In this document: positions 45,434 to 53,200 of the stretch, piece by piece | How positions within the stretch are numbered: position 1 is the stretch's first letter | How the letters are laid out: each line of letters starts with the position of its first letter | Assembly: GCA_035547915.1 (NCBI GenBank) | Contig: DASZTS010000078.1 | Coordinates: forward strand, 54,564-118,563 | DNA: 64,000 bases | Reading direction: 5' to 3' | Source of the DNA: DASSFG01 sp035547915 | Lineage (GTDB): Bacteria > Planctomycetota > Planctomycetia > Pirellulales > JAICIG01 | Translations under genes and position numbers: made by a program | Notes under the pieces: generated by a model | What the model saw: the letters and a program-made list of their open reading frames with translations, nothing else | The model's database searches: none | Told to the model about the DNA's origin: nothing

Positions 45434-45507
45434 TATCCCCGACAGGGCTCGAACCTGTAACCTTCGGCTCCGGAGGCCGACGCTCTATCCAATTGGGCTA
45501 CGGGGAC
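45434..45507 (-). tRNA. tRNA-Arg (anticodon CCG)
   Basis: The minus strand folds into a cloverleaf: acceptor GTCCCCG/CGGGGAT, D-arm region AGCCCAATTGGATAGAGC, anticodon stem TCGGC/GCCGA with loop CTCCGGA (anticodon CCG, reading CGG), and T-arm ACAGG TTCGAGC CCTGT. CCA is not encoded. Its 5' end faces the integrase gene 150 bases away. Confidence 0.95.
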
Positions 45508-45561
45508 TTTTAGCGTAACCCATTCTAACGGTTCGGGTTACGGATCGTCTATCACGGCCAA

Positions 45562-45579
45562 CAAGAAAACTTTTTCTTG
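45562..45579. repeat. Inverted repeat between tRNA and integrase
   Basis: CAAGAAA-ACTT-TTTCTTG is a perfect 7-bp dyad 55 bases from the tRNA 5' end. It could be an integrase or excisionase site at the element edge, or a hairpin; no duplicate was found at the right side. Confidence 0.35.
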
Positions 45580-45660
45580 CGTTCCGTTCGCCGCGTTTAG
45601 AAGCCGCCTGGCTGCGGCTATCACAAATGTGGCTGAGTCATTTAATCGGAGCGTCAAGCA

Positions 45661-46857
45661 ATGGTCAAGGTAAAGGCACGGGGCGGCCGTCGTCGGGGCG
45701 GCAAGAATCGGGGCTACTTCCTCGTGACGGGGCGTGGTTGGGTTGCGTCGGACGGCAAGCGGCAGGTCGCCTTGCGGACCGAGGACGGCGAGCGGCTCAA
45801 GGAAGGGGCCGACGCCAAGGCGGTGAAGGCGGCCTACGAGCGTTTTCGGAAGGCCAAGGCGGTCGAGGACGCACGGGGATTGAACCGGGACAGGACGCCC
45901 TTGCTCACCGTGTGCGAAGCCTACCTGAGGGTTTGCCAACAGACGGACAGCAACGGGACCTTCGAGCGGCGGCAAGCCTTCCTTTGGGACTTCTGCACGG
46001 GGCTGCCGGAGCGGTTCAAGCCGAAGGAAAACGGCAAGCCGGCGAAGACGCCGACGGCGGCCGATCGGATTCATTTGGGCTACGGGGCGAAGCCCGTGGG
46101 CGAACTAATCAAGTATGACGTCGTGCAATGGTTGCAGGCCCATCCGAAGTGGACGGCCCGGGGCGGCCAGCGGTTCGGCGTTCAGGCATTGAAGCGGGCT
46201 TTGAATTGGGCAACCGAAATGGGGCTGATTTCGGCGAACCCGATTCGCGGAATGAAGGTGGCGAGCGGCAAGGTCCGGATAACGTACTTCACGGAGGAGC
46301 AAGAACAGGCCATGTACCAACACGCCCAGAAGCGGTTGGGGGAGGCCATCTATGTCTGCATTCGCACGGGAGCCCGCTACGGCTGCGAGTTCTGCCGGCT
46401 CACCGATCGGCACGTCACTTTTGAGGGCGACGACCGCATGGTTTGGAAGTTCGAGCCGCACGAGAGCAAGACGGGGCGGGCGACGGGCAAGCCTCGGATC
46501 ATTCGAATTCGCGACCCGAAGGTCATCGCCATTGTGCGGCGTCAACTCGGTTGGGTCCCGACCGGCGAACCGCTTTTCCGCAATGCGGTCCAACGGCCTT
46601 GGACGGGCTCGGCCATACGGCGGGCGTTCTCCCGCCTACGCAAGCGGCTGGCGAGCAAGGGCGTCAGGCTCGACGACGGGGCTTGCATGTATTCGTGCCG
46701 CCACACCTTCGCCAAGCGGACGATAAACGGCTTTTGGACGGGCGAAAAGCAGAACATTGAGACGGTGGCCAAATTGATGGGCAACAGCCCTGCGATCTGT
46801 CGTGGCTACGCCGACTTCATTGACAGTTACACCGAGCCCCTTTGGGACGCCGTCTGA
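45661..46857 (+). CDS. Tyrosine recombinase / integrase
   Basis: The 398-residue product has an Arg/Gly/Lys-rich N-terminus, a SAM-like core-binding domain (VCEAYLRVCQQT..., about 75-185) and a catalytic domain: first Arg in CIRTGARYGCEFCRL, Lys in the KTGRATGKPRIIRI hairpin, YSCRHTFAKR for the second Arg (the usual first His of H-x-x-R is Tyr or Ser here), LMGNSPAICRGY with Asn instead of His, and the nucleophile probably the Tyr of RGYADF. Such Asn variants are usual in planctomycete integrases. It defines the left end of the mobile region next to tRNA-Arg. GGAG precedes the ATG. Confidence 0.92.
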   Translation: MVKVKARGGRRRGGKNRGYFLVTGRGWVASDGKRQVALRTEDGERLKEGADAKAVKAAYERFRKAKAVEDARGLNRDRTPLLTVCEAYLRVCQQTDSNGTFERRQAFLWDFCTGLPERFKPKENGKPAKTPTAADRIHLGYGAKPVGELIKYDVVQWLQAHPKWTARGGQRFGVQALKRALNWATEMGLISANPIRGMKVASGKVRITYFTEEQEQAMYQHAQKRLGEAIYVCIRTGARYGCEFCRLTDRHVTFEGDDRMVWKFEPHESKTGRATGKPRIIRIRDPKVIAIVRRQLGWVPTGEPLFRNAVQRPWTGSAIRRAFSRLRKRLASKGVRLDDGACMYSCRHTFAKRTINGFWTGEKQNIETVAKLMGNSPAICRGYADFIDSYTEPLWDAV

Positions 46858-47114
46858 TCGACGTAATCCCACCATGCCGAATCCGCCGGAGGCTTGCGGC
46901 GAGCCTTCGGCGGACGGCCCGGGGGCGGAGGAGCGGCGTCGACGGGGGCGACCGTGTGCTCCGTGTTGAATTCGTCCAGGAACTCCTGTTTGAAGGAAAT
47001 GGAGCCGCCCTTGCCGATTTGCCGGAAACGGATTCGGCGATCGGCGACAAGGCGACGGAGCGTCTTTTCACTGATGCCTAGACGATCGGCGGCGGTCCGG
47101 AGGTCAAGCCACAT
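46827..47114 (-). CDS. Excisionase-like helix-turn-helix protein
   Basis: A 95-residue protein beginning MWLDLRTAADRLGISEKTLRRLVADRRIRFRQIGKGGSISF, the MerR/excisionase-type DNA-binding fold, with a Pro/Arg-rich tail. It overlaps the integrase 3' end by 31 bases (convergent) and the next upstream gene by 11 bases on its own strand. Its position suggests a directionality factor or repressor of the integrase. Confidence 0.82.
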   Translation of the reverse strand: MWLDLRTAADRLGISEKTLRRLVADRRIRFRQIGKGGSISFKQEFLDEFNTEHTVAPVDAAPPPPGRPPKARRKPPADSAWWDYVDQTASQRGSV

Positions 47115-47619
47115 GGCAATCCCTCAACAGCGGCCGCAGTCGATCTAAGGCGGCCCGCAAGCGATCCCGTGCGGTCGATTTGGAGCACCCAAGGACGCCA
47201 GCCAAACCGCTGAGCGAGTTGCCTTGCCAGAAGGTCAGATTGATGATCTCCCGAGCGGCGGGGGAAATCATGCCCAACGCTTCGCGGACGAAAAGCCTTA
47301 GATCGTCGTCGGCCCGACGCCATTTGGAGAGCGACCATTTTGCGACCGCCTCCGAATCCGTCTCCAGCCCGTAGGACAGGTGGCACCGCAAGGTCTGCCT
47401 TCGGCTTTGGCGTAGCACCGTGCGGCATTTCGCCCGCGTCACGTGAAAAAGAAAGGTCGTGAAGGCGGCCCGATCGGGCCGGTAATCTCTCAGGCTTTCA
47501 TACAGGGCGGTCAGTTTGCACGATAACCGCTCATGCCGTGACAACCCCTTAACCATGCCCGACGCCTTGGCCATGATGCCTTGATTGTGTCGATCTGCCC
47601 ACGCCGTTGCGAAATCCAT
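47104..47619 (-). CDS. Small sigma-70-like / region 4 HTH factor
   Basis: The 171-residue product has a region 2-like part (ESLRDYRPDRAAFTTFLFHVTRAKCRTVLRQ) and a region 4-like helix-turn-helix (ISPAAREIINLTFWQGNSLSGLAGVLGCSKSTARDRLRAALDRL). It probably acts as an element-encoded sigma factor or activator and is coupled to the HTH gene downstream by an 11-base overlap. AAAGGGAAAA lies before the ATG at 47619; an in-frame start 10 codons upstream is weaker. Confidence 0.8.
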   Translation of the reverse strand: MDFATAWADRHNQGIMAKASGMVKGLSRHERLSCKLTALYESLRDYRPDRAAFTTFLFHVTRAKCRTVLRQSRRQTLRCHLSYGLETDSEAVAKWSLSKWRRADDDLRLFVREALGMISPAAREIINLTFWQGNSLSGLAGVLGCSKSTARDRLRAALDRLRPLLRDCHVA

Positions 47620-48288
47620 TGTTTTCCCTTTGCCAGTGTGGCCCCGCACTCTATTGTCGGGACGTCCTCAACATTCTTGGAAAAATTATCCGCACGATTT
47701 CGGGTTCCGACATAAATACACTAATGAGCACACTTGCGGCAGGAGAGCAGGACCGGTACCGCATCACCCCGGAAGCAGCCCTCAATAGGCGGCGAACGGG
47801 AGTCAATGCGGGCAACGGTCCGATCAAGCCGTAATGCCCGCTGAGTTGTTTACCTAGATACAAGAATCTTGTAACGACCACATTTGAGCGGGGTACGCGA
47901 ATATCCCTGCTTGCACTGCTGCTTGCAGCGGCATTGTTTTTGAGAAAGGGATTGCCCCCTCATATGTGCTGATCCGAGGGGGCGGGCGGCCAACCACATT
48001 TCTAACGCCCACACTTCGGCGGCCGCCGTCAATCCCCGAGGCGGCCATCATTAACGCCGAGAATTCGCCCGTCGGCCCGCCGCTCTCGAATGAGTACAGA
48101 GAGGGGGAAGATTTCCTTTCACAACAATCGCACGCCTAAATTCGACGTTCCGCCTCGTTCTGCGACATTTCTGCGTATACCTACTTTGTATGTCGTTTCA
48201 TTTGTTACTAGATACGTACCAAAATATGCACGTGTGTTTAATTCCGTGCGAGCCGGGCTAACATAAGACAGCAAAGAGGAGTTCCGAA
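47620..48288. other. Long non-coding control region of the element
   Basis: AT-richer than its surroundings, between divergent transcripts. It contains a 17-bp sequence (47936-47952) repeated exactly at 55642-55658 on the other strand. A short open frame at 47724-47834 is listed separately. Nothing else is supported; the AT-rich stretch at 48170-48240 may hold the promoter for the rightward genes. Confidence 0.5.
47724..47834 (+). CDS. Possible 36-residue peptide
   Basis: MSTLAAGEQDRYRITPEAA followed by LNRRRTGVNAGNGPIKP; composition is protein-like and it is divergent from the sigma-like gene, but no ribosome-binding site is visible. Function unknown. Confidence 0.3.
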   Translation: MSTLAAGEQDRYRITPEAALNRRRTGVNAGNGPIKP

Positions 48289-48738
48289 ATGTGGATTGAC
48301 GTAAAACGCAAAGAGCAGCGAGCCTGCAAACCGCCAGAAAGCGAGCCACCGAAGATCGTGCCGGCGGGCACCCGTGCGGAAGTGCGGCGTCCTGGCGAGT
48401 CAGAATGGCAACCGCATTACCTTCGCCGTGATTTCGACGTGACGGGCCGCCCGACCGATTTCCACGGCTTTTACCATTTCGAGTCGGACGGCCACCGAAT
48501 GCGTGTCCACCGCTCGGAGGTTCGAAAGCACACGCCGACCGAACGGAAAACCCCCACGCCGCTCGTCAAAATGGTCCCGGTGCATGGCAATACGCACCGC
48601 ATTGTCTACCAACTAAGGCGGCTCGGCGGGAAGTGGTACAGGACCGAAGGGGTGTGGAAAGTGCCCGAGACAAAACTTGCGGCGGCCAAACGACTGATAG
48701 CACAGAATGAAAGAAAAGCCAGCGGGGGCGTACTATAG
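48289..48738 (+). CDS. Element protein of unknown function, 149 residues
   Basis: A basic protein with two parts: an N-terminal half (GTRAEVRRPGESEWQPHYLR, FHGFYHFESDGHRMRVHRSEVRKH) and a C-terminal half (HRIVYQLRRLGGKWYRTEGVW) with aromatic beta-strand pattern. AGAGGAG sits well before the ATG. It is first in a run of rightward genes. I do not recognise the family. Confidence 0.7.
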   Translation: MWIDVKRKEQRACKPPESEPPKIVPAGTRAEVRRPGESEWQPHYLRRDFDVTGRPTDFHGFYHFESDGHRMRVHRSEVRKHTPTERKTPTPLVKMVPVHGNTHRIVYQLRRLGGKWYRTEGVWKVPETKLAAAKRLIAQNERKASGGVL

Positions 48739-48760
48739 GTGGGGGCCGGGCCAAAACCAA

Positions 48761-48871
48761 ATGTTGAGGGATTTATGGCCCCTCTACTCCGTGCGGGAAA
48801 TCGCCGAGCGGATGGGACGCACGCCGAATGCAATTCGTTCTCAGGCCAAGAAATTGGACTTACGTAAATGA
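48761..48871 (+). CDS. 36-residue HTH peptide
   Basis: MLRDLWPLYSVREIAERMGR followed by TPNAIRSQAKKLDLRK reads as a single helix-turn-helix of the GcrA/Myb-like type seen in many phage genes. Its stop overlaps the next gene's start (ATGA). Short, but the HTH pattern is clear. Probably DNA-binding. Confidence 0.6.
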   Translation: MLRDLWPLYSVREIAERMGRTPNAIRSQAKKLDLRK

Positions 48872-49173
48872 AGAAAAAGACAAAACGACAACCGACGCCC
48901 CGCCCTGCTGAGCGGGAAATAGCACTTGAAAAACGGGTGGCCGAACTGGAACGCCGAGTGGTCGAATTGGAAAGATTCTCCGCCCGTTTTCCGTCGTCCG
49001 ACGAACCCATCCTCAAACGTATGGTGCTAAGAACCCGTGGCGGTCGTAATGTATCCGTCATGGAGCCCGACGTAAGTCAAGAGATGGACAGTAGCGGCAG
49101 GCCAGCTCAACCAGGCCGCTCATCCAGACACATTGTGGACCCTTACCCGGACAGGCAGCCCCCCGCTCGCTAA
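48868..49173 (+). CDS. Coiled-coil protein, 101 residues
   Basis: Basic N-terminus, then a leucine-heptad stretch (EREIALEKRVAELERRVVELERF would be the coiled coil, residues 15-37), then a proline/arginine-rich tail. Coupled to the HTH peptide by ATGA. Family not recognised; coiled-coil length fits a small structural or adapter protein. Confidence 0.6.
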   Translation: MKKKTKRQPTPRPAEREIALEKRVAELERRVVELERFSARFPSSDEPILKRMVLRTRGGRNVSVMEPDVSQEMDSSGRPAQPGRSSRHIVDPYPDRQPPAR

Positions 49174-49180
49174 TTGAATT

Positions 49181-49711
49181 ATGATTGAATTAACTGACTA
49201 TCTCTCGACCGTTAGCGGCCCGATGGAAGGCTCGCAAATTGACAATATGCTCTCTGCCTGCTGGGATAAACTCGACGGAGCCAATGAGGGCGGCATGCAA
49301 GGCCACAAGCTCATAGGCCGCATGGAAAACGTCGAGTGGCAGCCGCCCTTCCTCTCGTTCACGATCGAACGGCATGGCGGCACAGTCTTAGGTTCCACAC
49401 GGGCCGACCTCCAACACTGGCAAATTGACATTGAACGGAAGACGGCCAGCCTTGTTCGATCGGGCCGGCGTCAATTAAGGCCGATGGCGGCCCGCACCGA
49501 TATCAAGGCCGTGGCGACTGAGATCGTCCGCAACGTGCTGGCGAAGATCGACGACGAACGTGTTAAGGTGCTGCCCGATGGAAACGTGAAGGTCATGGGG
49601 GCGGTCGTTTTTCCGGCGGGCTCGGGCTATAAGCAAACGATCCAAGGCCGGCGAAAGAAGCTGGCCGAATACGTCAAACGGGGATTGGCGGCGGCCCGCA
49701 CTGAGGGCTGA
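49181..49711 (+). CDS. Element protein of unknown function, 176 residues
   Basis: MIELTDYLSTVSGPMEGSQI, NVEWQPPFLSFTIERHGGTVLGSTRADLQHW and a basic C-terminus ending GRRKKLAEYVKRGLAAA. The middle part has a compact alpha/beta pattern with a WxPP..S..IERHGG motif. Similar short proteins occur scattered in GC-rich bacteria, but I cannot name a function. It is the last gene before a strong terminator. No clear ribosome-binding site. Confidence 0.65.
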   Translation: MIELTDYLSTVSGPMEGSQIDNMLSACWDKLDGANEGGMQGHKLIGRMENVEWQPPFLSFTIERHGGTVLGSTRADLQHWQIDIERKTASLVRSGRRQLRPMAARTDIKAVATEIVRNVLAKIDDERVKVLPDGNVKVMGAVVFPAGSGYKQTIQGRRKKLAEYVKRGLAAARTEG

Positions 49712-49740
49712 TACCTCCCTTTCTCAAACCCAAAAACGCA

Positions 49741-49779
49741 AACCCCGTTCGGCTCCCTGAGTCGATCGGGGTTTTTTTT
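49741..49779 (+). terminator. Rho-independent terminator
   Basis: Stem AACCCCG/CGGGGTT (49741-49747 and 49767-49773) followed by eight Ts. It closes the 48.3-49.7 kb gene run, so the tape-measure operon starts separately. Confidence 0.88.
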
Positions 49780-49943
49780 GTGGAATAATGTTTCGGGTCG
49801 ATTTATTGCCACCGTCATCATAGCAACTACGTGCTAACACGTTGTCGATTACCGCCTTGCCAACATATAGGCATTTGTAGACATTAGCGAAATCACGCCA
49901 CCCGCCTCTTAATCGGCATAATTCTTTTCAAATTGTGTGCCGA

Positions 49944-49972
49944 ATGACCTCATTTTGTGTATAATATATAAT
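49944..49972 (+). promoter_or_regulatory. Sigma-70-like promoter of tape-measure operon
   Basis: ATGACC at 49944-49949, 17-base spacer, TATAAT at 49967-49972; an overlapping TATAAT lies at 49960-49965. The upstream stretch is AT-rich. Transcription from either box would begin only a few bases before the ATG at 49986. Confidence 0.55.
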
Positions 49973-49985
49973 AGAGAGGCATCAC

Positions 49986-50204
49986 ATGGAAAGCACGGGG
50001 GTCTTAATGACAATAACGAACGACGAACTCAAAACGCTCCGGGGTCTGGGCCGCCTTTTCTCGAAGGCCAGCGACCTCGTCGAAATCAGCAATCAACTCG
50101 ACGTCAGCCCATCACGAGCTGCGGAAATCGAGCGACAGCTCCGTCAAGCCGTCGCAGGCGTGAAAGTGCGACGCGGCAAGCCACGACAGGCAATCAAGGG
50201 GTAA
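49986..50204 (+). CDS. Small protein directly before the tape measure, 72 residues
   Basis: MESTGVLMTITNDELKTLRG and SKASDLVEISNQLDVSPSRAAEIERQLRQAV suggest a helical protein with an HTH-like C-terminus. GAGAGG precedes the ATG. Its stop abuts the tape-measure start (TAAATG), so the two are coupled. In tailed phages the gene before the tape measure is often a chaperone; that role is a guess here. Confidence 0.7.
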   Translation: MESTGVLMTITNDELKTLRGLGRLFSKASDLVEISNQLDVSPSRAAEIERQLRQAVAGVKVRRGKPRQAIKG

Positions 50205-53200
50205 ATGGGGTCGAATCACGCTTTCTCGCTTTCTGCGAGACTTTCGATTTACGTCGACGCCAAGCAGGTTCGACAACAAATCAACAAAGCTTTGAACTTC
50301 GGTGGCTCCTCCAATCTTGCCACCAACCATCTATCGCCCGTCCAACAGCAAGCGGCAGCACTTCAGGCCAAATTAGCCCAGACCACAGCGGCGGCCCAAA
50401 AGGCTTCGGTCGCCGTGCGGGGCGTTGCGAAATCGTTCGGGTCGGCAAGTTCGGCCGCTTCTGCGTTCGGTAATTCGGCGGGGTCGGCTCTACGTCGGTT
50501 CGCAGGCTTTAGCGTCGTTGCCGGCACTCTTCTGGCGGTCGCCGGAGGACTTCGCTCCGGAGTCAAGGAATCAATCCAGTTTCAACACGGCATGGTGCGA
50601 CTCGGCACCATTACCGGAAAAACGACAGCCGAACTCAGTGGCCTCCGATCGCACATTGAAGGGCTCGGCACGTCGCTCGGCGTCTCGAATAAGGAACTCC
50701 TCGGGGTTACCGACACCCTTACCCAAGCCGGCCTTTCGGCTCGGGAGACGCAACAGGCGTTGTCGACTCTGGCGAAGACCAGTCTTGCCCCTACCTTCGG
50801 CGATATGAGGACGTCGGCGGAAGGTGCGATTGCCGTGATGGGCCAGTTTCGCAGCGGCGTTGGCGACCTTGAAAAACAGTTTGGCTCAATGAACAGGGTT
50901 GCGGCCAAGTTTGCCGTCGAGTCGAACGACCTCATTGAGGTGGTCCGCAAGAGCGGTGGCGTCTACAGCCAAGCCGGCGGCTCCCTATCGGAGTTGCTTG
51001 CGTTGTTCACGGCGGTCCGATCGAAGACGAGGGAGTCGGCAAGCAGCATTGCGACGGGCCTAAAGACCATATTCACTTCGCTCGGCGACGAGTCGAGATT
51101 GCGGAAACTCGAAAGCCTCTTGAATGTTCGCCTCACGCAAGGCGGAAGGGCGTTAGACCCGTTCAAGCAAATCGGCACGTTGTCGGCCGCACTGAAGGAC
51201 GAACCGACCGGCAGCCTATTGCAATCCGAGGTCGTTAAGACGTTGGGCGGGGTTCGGCAGGCAGGGAAGGTAATTCCCCTTCTCAAAGAATACCGAACGG
51301 CCGTTGAGGCGTTGAAGGTAGCCCAAGAGGGCGAGAACAGTTTGGCCGAAGACGCGGCCCGTGCCCAAGAATCGTTGCTCGTGCAATTGGAGAGGGTCAA
51401 GAACGAGTATTCGGCCTTGTTCAATAAGTTGGTGGACACGGACACGTTCCGGAATACCACCCGAGCCATCATGGGTTTGGCCACGAGTTTTGCACACCTT
51501 GCCGATACCCTTATGCCCCTTCTCCCTGCTATGCAGGCGTTGGCGGCCATAAAGATCGGCGGGGCCATCATGCGGGCCGCTCCCTCGTTCGGTCGGCGGG
51601 TCATGGGCCACGCCTCGGGCGGACTCATTCCCGGCAGCGGCTCGGGCGACACCCATCCCGCTATGCTGGAGCCCGGGGAATTTGTCGTACGTAAGCGGGC
51701 CGTCCAGGCTATCGGTGTCGGCAACCTAAACCGACTCAATTCGATCAAGGGCTATCGTCATGGTGGCCTCGTGGGGGCGGCCGACGATAGTTATGGATTT
51801 CATGGGGAGGGCATGTCCCAAAAGGTCGCCGACCTCATCCATGTAATCGAACAAGACATTCGGCAACGACAGCAAGATTTGGCCGATCGGAAAGCGGCAC
51901 GGACGGGGTCATATTCCCTTTCTCCAACCGCTAGCCCGTCCGCAATGAGTGCGGCCCGCCGCAAGGCTGCGGTCGCCAATATGCTGACCATTCCCATGAG
52001 CGGTCGGGCTGACGTTTACTCGTCGGCAGCGGCTCGCCCGTGGGGCTTTGACGACATTGTGGCCGACGCTCTCAACGGACCGTCCGCTACTTCGCCCGCC
52101 GATGCCTATTCGCTGGCGTCGCCAGCCCGGCAACGCAAGGCGAGTCTTGGCCGTGGGCATTCGAGGGCCGCTCGTGAGGCCGCCATCAACGCCCGTCTCC
52201 GCCTGACCCATCGTGAGGTCCTGGACGACGGGACCGTCCGCCAATACGGCGACGTGGGCGGCTATGGCAGTCTGCTTGGGAGGATTCGGCGGCCCCATTT
52301 GCAGGCAATGTCCGATTCGGCATTGAGCGAGAGGGGGATTGCTTCCCTTTCTCAACCATATTTCCCGACCTTCAGCCGCATTGCGGCTCGACAGGGCAGA
52401 ATTGCACGAGTGATCGCTGGTGGTCACGGCGGCATGTTGAAGGGAATGGGCGGCCGTTCGCTGCGTGCTCTCCATCATGTTGGTGGCAACCTCGGTCGTT
52501 ATGGTGCTGCGGCGGCCTTTATCGGGTCAGCCTATGCACCTCAAGCGGCTGAAGCGGCCTTCGGCCAGACGGCTGGAAACTTCGTTGGGCACACAACGCA
52601 AAGTGCTGTCGTCGGCGGTTCGATCGGTAGTCTTGCTGGCCCGTGGGGTATCGCCCTCGGAGCGGCGACGGGTGCCGCTACTGGTTTGGTTTCGGCCTTC
52701 CACCAAATGGAGAAGGAAGCCCGTCAAGCGAAATTAGGTACGGCTCTGACCGAACTTGGCAACGCCGCTGACCAATTTTCCCAACTCTTAGAGAAGGGAA
52801 TTGGTAATCAGGCGTCTGGCAAAGTCGTCGGCACGTTGAACACCCTTTCGGCTCGCCGGTCTGCTGCCTTTGCGAACATTGATGAGGAAGCGTTGGGCAA
52901 GGTCACCGAGGCGGAGAGTGCGGGTCTCGGTGCAAACCGCTTGATCGACCGAGTGTTTAACGGCGGTCACTATTACCGAAATCTTTCCCGCAAGGCACAA
53001 GCGGACGCCGAACGCCAAAAAATCGAAATGATGGGCGGCGACGAGGGCCACTACCAGACCTTGCTAGAGCAGGCTATCGCCCGACCGAATCGTACGGGCT
53101 CCGTTCTCGACACCGTGGAGGGCAAGCGGGCTCTCCAATTCCGTGCCGAACTCGGGACCCGCCGAGAGAAGGCCGCCATCATGGAAAAGGGCGGCGACGT

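Noticed and set aside
46079..46091. 13-base match (TTGGGCTACGGGG) between tRNA-Arg 5' part and the integrase gene, possible attachment duplicate
   Set aside because: It lies inside conserved integrase coding sequence and is short; no matching border structure was seen.
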